From: an uncultured Clostridia bacterium
Lineage (GTDB): Bacteria; Bacillota; Clostridia; TANB77; CAG-508
Reading direction: 5' to 3'
NCBI GenBank assembly: GCA_944387495.1
Contig: CALXFD010000007.1
Span: forward strand, 1 to 59,567
Length of the DNA stretch: 59,567 nucleotides
The notes below the pieces were generated by a model. It saw nothing but the letters and a program-made list of their open reading frames with translations, had not been told where the DNA came from and ran no database searches. Made by a program: the position numbers and the translations under genes. Every line of letters starts with the position of its first letter. The stretch's first letter is position 1. Positions 55,132 through 59,567 of the stretch are shown here, in pieces.

Positions 55132-55287
55132 GAGCAAATACAAAAAAATTCTACATATTTTAACATTTTATAATAATAAATATTAATAAAATTTATAAAA
55201 AAAGAAGGATTTTTATAAAATATGTAGAATAATTAATTATAGTGTTAAAAATAAGCATATTTGTATAATATAAGGAGATTTTTACTT

Positions 55288-55563
55288 ATGAAAAAAAGCA
55301 AAAAAATTATTAGAAATATAATTATAGCAATTATTTTTATATATGTAGTTTTTATATTTGTTAATCAACAAAAAACTTTAAATGAATATACTAAAAGTAC
55401 AGAAGAATTATCTCAACAAATAGAAGATGAAAAACAAAACAAAGAAGAATTATCAAAAAAGAAGGATGATGTAAATTCTAATGAATTCATAGAAGAAATG
55501 GCAAGAGAAAAATTAGATATGTATTATCCAACTGAAAAAGTATATGTAGATCAAGGAAAATAA
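55288..55563 (+). CDS. divIC: Septum formation initiator (DivIC/FtsB family)
   Basis: A 91-residue bitopic protein: a short basic cytoplasmic end, one membrane helix (about residues 10-28), and an extracellular coiled coil (QIEDEKQNKEELSKKKDDVN). It ends with the family's EFIEEMAREKLDMYYPTEKVYV segment. It belongs to the FtsL-DivIC-DivIB complex of the divisome. ATG 55288 follows AAGGAG. It comes after yabP-yabQ in the usual spore-former order. Confidence 0.92.
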   Translation: MKKSKKIIRNIIIAIIFIYVVFIFVNQQKTLNEYTKSTEELSQQIEDEKQNKEELSKKKDDVNSNEFIEEMAREKLDMYYPTEKVYVDQGK

Positions 55564-55794
55564 TGCTAATAATGGAATTATTTTCTTTTTTTTTTCATAT
55601 TTCACTTCCTTTTTTTTACAATATATGTTATAATATTTAATATCGATATACTTTTTAAAAATATTTTGTTTTAACAATAATTATTATATTATATTATAAA
55701 TATTTCAAATTTTATATTTTTCGTTACCTTTTCCAAATTAAAATAATATAAAAAATAAACCAAATAAAATAAATTAGTAAAGGAGGATTTTACG

Positions 55795-57162
55795 TTGGAA
55801 AAATTAGAAGAATTAACATTGCCAGAATTAAAAAAATTGGCAAAAGAACACAATATAAAAAATATTTCAAAATTAAAAAAAGAAGACTTAATAGAAGTAT
55901 TAAGCCAAATATTAAATTTAAATGAATCATCAGAAGAACAAGAAAATGATGAGGAAGAAAGCAAAGAAGAGCCAAGAGAAGAAATAGAAAGACAATATGA
56001 TGAAAATGGTAACAGAATAATTGATTATAAATTAACAAATGAAGGAGACGAAATAGTAGAAGGAATATTAGACATATTACCAGATGGATATGGCTTTTTA
56101 AGAGGAGATAATTACTTATCAAGTGACAAAGATGTATATGTATCAATGGTACAAATAAGAAGATTTAGACTAGATACAGGAGATATAATAAAAGGTATAT
56201 CAAGGTATAGAGAAGGAGAAAAATTCCCATCTTTAATATTTGTAGGAGCTGTAAATGGAGAACATCCAGAAAAAGCAATGAAAAGAAAAAGATTTGACGA
56301 ATTAACACCAATATATCCTACTGAAAGATTAAAATTAGAAACAACATCAAATGATTATGCAACAAGAATTATAGATTTAATGTGCCCAATAGGAAAAGGT
56401 CAAAGAGGAATGATTGTAGCCCCACCAAAAGTAGGAAAAACAACATTACTTAAAAAAGTAGCTAACAGTATAAGCCAAAACAATCCAGAAGTTGAACTAA
56501 TTGTTCTATTAATAGACGAAAGACCAGAAGAAGTAACAGACATGAAAAGGTCAATAAAAGGACAAGTAATACATTCTACATTTGATGAATTACCAGACCA
56601 CCATGTAAAAGTAGCAGAAATGGTATTAGCACGTGCAAAAAGATTAATAGAACAAGGAAAAGATGTTGTAATATTATTAGATAGTATTACAAGATTAACA
56701 AGAGCATATAACCTTGTAATCCCATCATCAGGAAGAACACTATCAGGAGGTATTGACCCAGCAGCATTACATAAACCTAAAAAATTCTTTGGAGCAGCAA
56801 GAAATATTGAATTTGGAGGAAGTTTAACAATATTAGCAACAGCATTAATAGACACAGGAAGCAGAATGGACGATGTTATTTTTGAAGAATTTAAAGGTAC
56901 AGGTAACATGGAAGTACACCTAGATAGAAAACTATCTGAAAAACGTATTTTCCCTGCAATAGATATTAATAAATCTGGAACAAGAAGAGAAGATTTACTA
57001 TTAACACCAAAAGAAAAAGAAACAGTATTTGCATTAAGAAAAGCTATGAACAGCATGTCTGTTGCAGAAGTTACAGAACATGTTATAAGTGAAATGACTA
57101 AAACAAAGAATAATGCAGAATTTATTGATAGAATTGATTCTTATGTACAAAAATTTAAATAG
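55795..57162 (+). CDS. rho: Transcription termination factor Rho
   Basis: The 455-residue hexameric RNA helicase ends transcription at Rho-dependent sites. The N-terminal SAP-like domain ([25 protein letters not shown]) is followed by an acidic insert ([16 protein letters not shown]). The RNA-binding cold-shock domain has [21 protein letters not shown], Walker A is [14 protein letters not shown] (about 205), and [23 protein letters not shown] and [24 protein letters not shown] complete the motor. The start is TTG 55795 behind AGGAGG. Unlike B. subtilis, many gut Clostridia keep rho in such contexts. Confidence 0.97.
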   Translation: MEKLEELTLPELKKLAKEHNIKNISKLKKEDLIEVLSQILNLNESSEEQENDEEESKEEPREEIERQYDENGNRIIDYKLTNEGDEIVEGILDILPDGYGFLRGDNYLSSDKDVYVSMVQIRRFRLDTGDIIKGISRYREGEKFPSLIFVGAVNGEHPEKAMKRKRFDELTPIYPTERLKLETTSNDYATRIIDLMCPIGKGQRGMIVAPPKVGKTTLLKKVANSISQNNPEVELIVLLIDERPEEVTDMKRSIKGQVIHSTFDELPDHHVKVAEMVLARAKRLIEQGKDVVILLDSITRLTRAYNLVIPSSGRTLSGGIDPAALHKPKKFFGAARNIEFGGSLTILATALIDTGSRMDDVIFEEFKGTGNMEVHLDRKLSEKRIFPAIDINKSGTRREDLLLTPKEKETVFALRKAMNSMSVAEVTEHVISEMTKTKNNAEFIDRIDSYVQKFK

Positions 57163-57177
57163 AATTATAGAAAAATA

Positions 57178-57226
57178 AAGAAAATTACTTTATACAAAAA
57201 TAGTATAGAGTAATTTTCTTTTTTGT
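57178..57226 (+). terminator. Terminator after rho
   Basis: AAGAAAATTACTTTATAC (57178-57195) pairs with GTATAGAGTAATTTTCTT (57203-57220) with one mismatch, then TTTT. Confidence 0.87.
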
Positions 57227-57346
57227 GTTATAATTATTTCGAAAGATTACAATTTGAAGATTTATTATTTGAATTTATAATAGTAAAAATCTACTTTATT
57301 ACATTGTATTCTACATATAAATTTAATAGATTAGGAGAATTAAAAA

Positions 57347-58309
57347 ATGAGAAATAGGGGAAGAGAAAAAATAATAAATATAATATTCATTGTCTATATG
57401 TTGATAAGATTTATAATGAAATTATCTTCACAATCAGGAAATTTTACTAATAACTTAATTGTTAATATTTTAGTAGTCGCTATTGCTTTAATCGTTACAA
57501 TTATAGAAAACTTTTATATAATACTGATTTTTATTGTAATAAAAATTATGAGAAAAAGAGAATATAAAAATCAATTATCTAAAATAGATTACAAAAATGA
57601 AGGCGAATATTACAGGGATATATTAAAAGGATATTCACCTTTTCTACTAAGTTATATAGATAATTTTATTTTCGAAGGAAAAAGAGATATTATTGCAACA
57701 ATACTAAATTTGCAATTAAAACAAGTAATAAAGATTGAAAATAATACCATTATAAAATTAAAAGAAGACAATAATTTAGAAGAAAGTGAGCAATATATTT
57801 TAGATAATGTGTCAAATGGAAAGATTAAAATTGCTGATACAAGAGAACTAGAACAAAAAATTGTAAAAGATGCTCAAAATAAAGAATTAATAGAAATTAA
57901 AGAATCAGCAAAAGGAAAAAATGATAAGCCATTAAAAAATAAATTGATAATAGCTTTTATAATTAGTATATTTATATTTATGATATTATCTGCAATAGCG
58001 ACATCAATAAATAGTGATTTATTAACTACTATCGTTCTTATTTTTGGCCTTATATTTTGCAACCCAATCTGCTATATAATTTTATTTATTATTAAATATT
58101 ATTTAAACAAAGCTAAAATAAAAAGAACAAATAAAGGTGAAGAAATAAATACAAAATTAGAAGGCTTAAAAAATTATATTCAAGAATACAGTAACCTAAA
58201 AGAAAAAAATGCGAATGACATATTATTGTGGGAAGAATATTTAATATATTCAGTTATATTTAATATAAATGATAATGTTATTAAGGAAATGGATGCATTG
58301 TTTGATTAA
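57347..58309 (+). CDS. DUF2207-like membrane protein
   Basis: A 320-residue protein with two N-terminal hydrophobic segments (about 8-25 and 38-70), a cytoplasmic domain with EYYRDILKGYSPFLLSYIDNF and IIATILNLQLKQVIKIE (winged-helix-like, as in the C-terminal half of DUF2207 proteins), two further helices (about 200-248) and a soluble C-terminus. It lacks the long extracellular N-terminal part of standard DUF2207 proteins. The function is unknown. It starts behind TTAGGAG. Confidence 0.6.
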   Translation: MRNRGREKIINIIFIVYMLIRFIMKLSSQSGNFTNNLIVNILVVAIALIVTIIENFYIILIFIVIKIMRKREYKNQLSKIDYKNEGEYYRDILKGYSPFLLSYIDNFIFEGKRDIIATILNLQLKQVIKIENNTIIKLKEDNNLEESEQYILDNVSNGKIKIADTRELEQKIVKDAQNKELIEIKESAKGKNDKPLKNKLIIAFIISIFIFMILSAIATSINSDLLTTIVLIFGLIFCNPICYIILFIIKYYLNKAKIKRTNKGEEINTKLEGLKNYIQEYSNLKEKNANDILLWEEYLIYSVIFNINDNVIKEMDALFD

Positions 58310-58365
58310 TAAATTGTAATATATGAGGAGTTTTTACCAATGGATAATAATATGCTAGTTTAATA

Positions 58366-58584
58366 ATGACAAGCTTATTTAAATATGGTGCACTTATATG
58401 GGGAATTTTACTAATTCTAATGGTTTGGTTAGAGTATTTGTTAATAAATTTGTTTATAAAAATATATAATAAATTTAATTCTTTAAAAAGATTATTTTTA
58501 TGCTTATTAACATTAGTTGCAATAGTAATAATATTAATTTTATTTGTAAAAATAATATTACTAATTATTACAATATTAATGTAA
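58366..58584 (+). CDS. Small membrane protein, function unknown
   Basis: A 72-residue very hydrophobic protein with two membrane helices (about 8-33 and 42-72). It has no strong ribosome binding site of its own. A seven-codon frame (58340-58363) behind GAGGAG ends two bases before its ATG and may couple translation. No family was recognised. Confidence 0.5.
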   Translation: MTSLFKYGALIWGILLILMVWLEYLLINLFIKIYNKFNSLKRLFLCLLTLVAIVIILILFVKIILLIITILM

Positions 58585-58626
58585 AATTAGTGATTACAAA
58601 AATAATGTAAAGTAAAGGAGTTATAT

Positions 58627-58731
58627 ATGGATAAGTTAGTAAAATGGGCAATGGAAATACAAAGTTTAGCACAAGCAGGATTAGCATATACGAACAATAG
58701 TTCTTTTGCGATAAAGATTGTAATACTATAA
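58627..58731 (+). pseudogene. Nudix hydrolase, N-terminal fragment
   Basis: Behind AAAGGAG, ATG 58627 opens MDKLVKWAMEIQSLAQAGLA, which matches the N-terminal helix (Nudix_N_2 type) of ADP-ribose/NADH pyrophosphatase-like Nudix proteins. The similarity ends after about 22 residues; the frame then runs into unrelated codons and stops after 34 residues. The Nudix box is absent. It is a truncated remnant directly upstream of the RhuM fragment. Confidence 0.65.
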
Positions 58732-58778
58732 AAAATAAATATGTTAAGAACTAAATTTTATATAAAGGATGTGTTCTT

Positions 58779-59256
58779 ATGAAAGAAAAAAAGAATGAAA
58801 TTATTTTATTTGAAAACCAAGGAGTAAAATTGGAAGTAAACTTAAAAGATGAAACAGTTTGGCTTAATCTAGAACAAATGGCTAAACTCTTTGACAGAGA
58901 CAAATCAGTTATATCTAGACATATTAATAATATATATAAGGAATCTGAATTGGAAAGAGATTCAACTGTTGCAAATTTTGCAACAGTTCAAAATGAAAAT
59001 AGTAGATTAGTTAAAAGAAACATCGATTATTATAATTTAGATGTAATTATATCAGTAGGATATAGAGTGAAATCAAAAAATGGTATTATATTTAGAAAAT
59101 GGGCTACTAAAATCTTAAAAGATTTTATGTTAAAAGGTTATGCTGTAAATCAAAAAAGATTGGAGTATTTAGAAAAAACAATAAAATTAATAGATATAGC
59201 GAATCGAATTGACGAAAGATTAGAAGGAAATGATGCAAAAGAAGGTGAAGAGATGA
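58779..59256 (+). pseudogene. RhuM-family protein, truncated
   Basis: ATG 58779 (behind AAAGGATG) gives about 160 residues of the virulence RhuM family: VWLNLEQMAKLFDRDKSVIS helix-turn-helix-like region, NFATVQNENSRLVKRNIDYYNLDVIISVGYRVKS, FRKWATKILKDFML, then a Lys/Ile helix. Family members run to about 330 residues. Here the frame passes near 59256 into an unrelated sequence resembling the end of a short-chain dehydrogenase and stops at 59358-59360. The C-terminal half is missing, so it is a deletion or insertion joint. Confidence 0.75.
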
Positions 59257-59471
59257 TTTCAAACATTTTCTTAAAGAGTTGGAATGGATACCCAGCAGAG
59301 CCAAAAGACATGGGATACCCAATGGTTGTAATAGGTAGTGATATTTGTTCTTATATGTAAGGACAATTAATTTATATAGATTATGGTTTAACATCTTCTT
59401 GGACAAGTGGAGCATTGTTACAAGCAAATAATAAGTCAATTGAAGAACTTTCAGCAGATGCAAGTAAATAG
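59257..59471 (+). pseudogene. Short-chain dehydrogenase, C-terminal fragment with internal stop
   Basis: In the RhuM frame the sequence continues SWNGYPAEPKDMGYPMVVIG then SDICSYM, a TAA at 59358, and GQLIYIDYGLTSSW, ending at TAG 59469-59471. The S-D-x-x-S-Y-...-GQ-x-I-x-x-D-x-G-L pattern is the substrate-loop end and C-terminus of short-chain dehydrogenases. The TAA stands where a Thr codon is usual (Y-x-TGQ). It has no start, no Rossmann domain and no catalytic YxxxK: a decayed tail fused by deletion to the RhuM fragment, 24 bp from the terminal repeat. Confidence 0.6.
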
Positions 59472-59494
59472 GAGTTAACATAGAGAGTAGTTAA

Positions 59495-59567
59495 TGTACT
59501 GAACCCAAAAAATTGGACATTTTTTGATTAGGTACTAGGCAACTTGGGAATGAACTCTGTATTGTAC
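59495..59567. repeat. Terminal inverted repeat, right copy (73 bp)
   Basis: Perfect reverse complement of positions 2-74. It starts TGTACTGAACCC and runs to the last base. It follows the gene-fragment region, consistent with a mobile-element end that has caused deletions next to it. Confidence 0.9.

Overview
This window is one strongly AT-rich stretch of a spore-forming, anaerobic low-GC Firmicute, most likely a gut-type member of the Clostridia. The evidence is a three-gene [FeFe]-hydrogenase operon, the sporulation genes yabP, yabQ and ytvI, AGGAGG-type ribosome binding sites, intrinsic terminators after most units, and the BceRS/BceAB-type module. The species cannot be named from the sequence. 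The first and last 73 bases are perfect inverted copies of each other, so the window is either bounded by two copies of a repeated (probably insertion-sequence) end or is a contig cut at that repeat.

Layout: 0.3-2.5 kb holds an MmcQ/YjbR protein, a small membrane protein, and a hydrolase-ferredoxin pair behind a MerR-type promoter. At 2.6-7.6 kb a peroxiredoxin gene is split, just before its catalytic Cys codon, by a ~4.3 kb element. The element carries a large serine recombinase, an Abi_2 (AbiD/F) HEPN protein preceded by a two-hairpin RNA, and a KH-domain protein. From 7.8 to 30.9 kb lie mostly core genes: a cell-wall hydrolase, fba, smpB, a Bce-like two-component system, an ABC-F protein, uvrB, hydCBA-like hydrogenase genes, murD, a CBS protein, ytvI and guaA.

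At 31.1-33.2 kb is an accessory locus. It has an (AG)17 microsatellite inside a mini-gene, followed by a prepilin-like protein with a C-terminal C-type-lectin/FGE-type domain. The last ~130 bases of that gene are GC-rich and look like the variable region of a diversity-generating retroelement (DGR); no reverse transcriptase is present here. At 33.3-36.0 kb are a P-loop kinase/ParB-like fusion, a metallo-beta-lactamase-fold hydrolase and a nucleotidyltransferase. Core genes follow (secA, a ZIP transporter, bceAB, prfB with its programmed frameshift, lysC, a PhoH/PIN ATPase).

At 47.4-54.2 kb lies an uncharacterised biosynthetic-looking cluster: a PfkB kinase with a Cys-rich insert, a degenerate glutamine-synthetase-like protein, two radical SAM proteins with C-terminal Cys clusters, an HPr-kinase-like P-loop protein and a HAD phosphatase. 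yabP-yabQ-divIC and rho follow. The last kilobase is a graveyard of gene fragments (Nudix, RhuM, short-chain dehydrogenase) running into the terminal repeat.

A cross-cutting oddity: five otherwise intact reading frames are each broken by one extra G that creates an in-frame CGG (positions 5490, 32891, 41061, 50373, 52875). This is either a systematic sequence error or a recoding signal, and it is treated as a separate finding.
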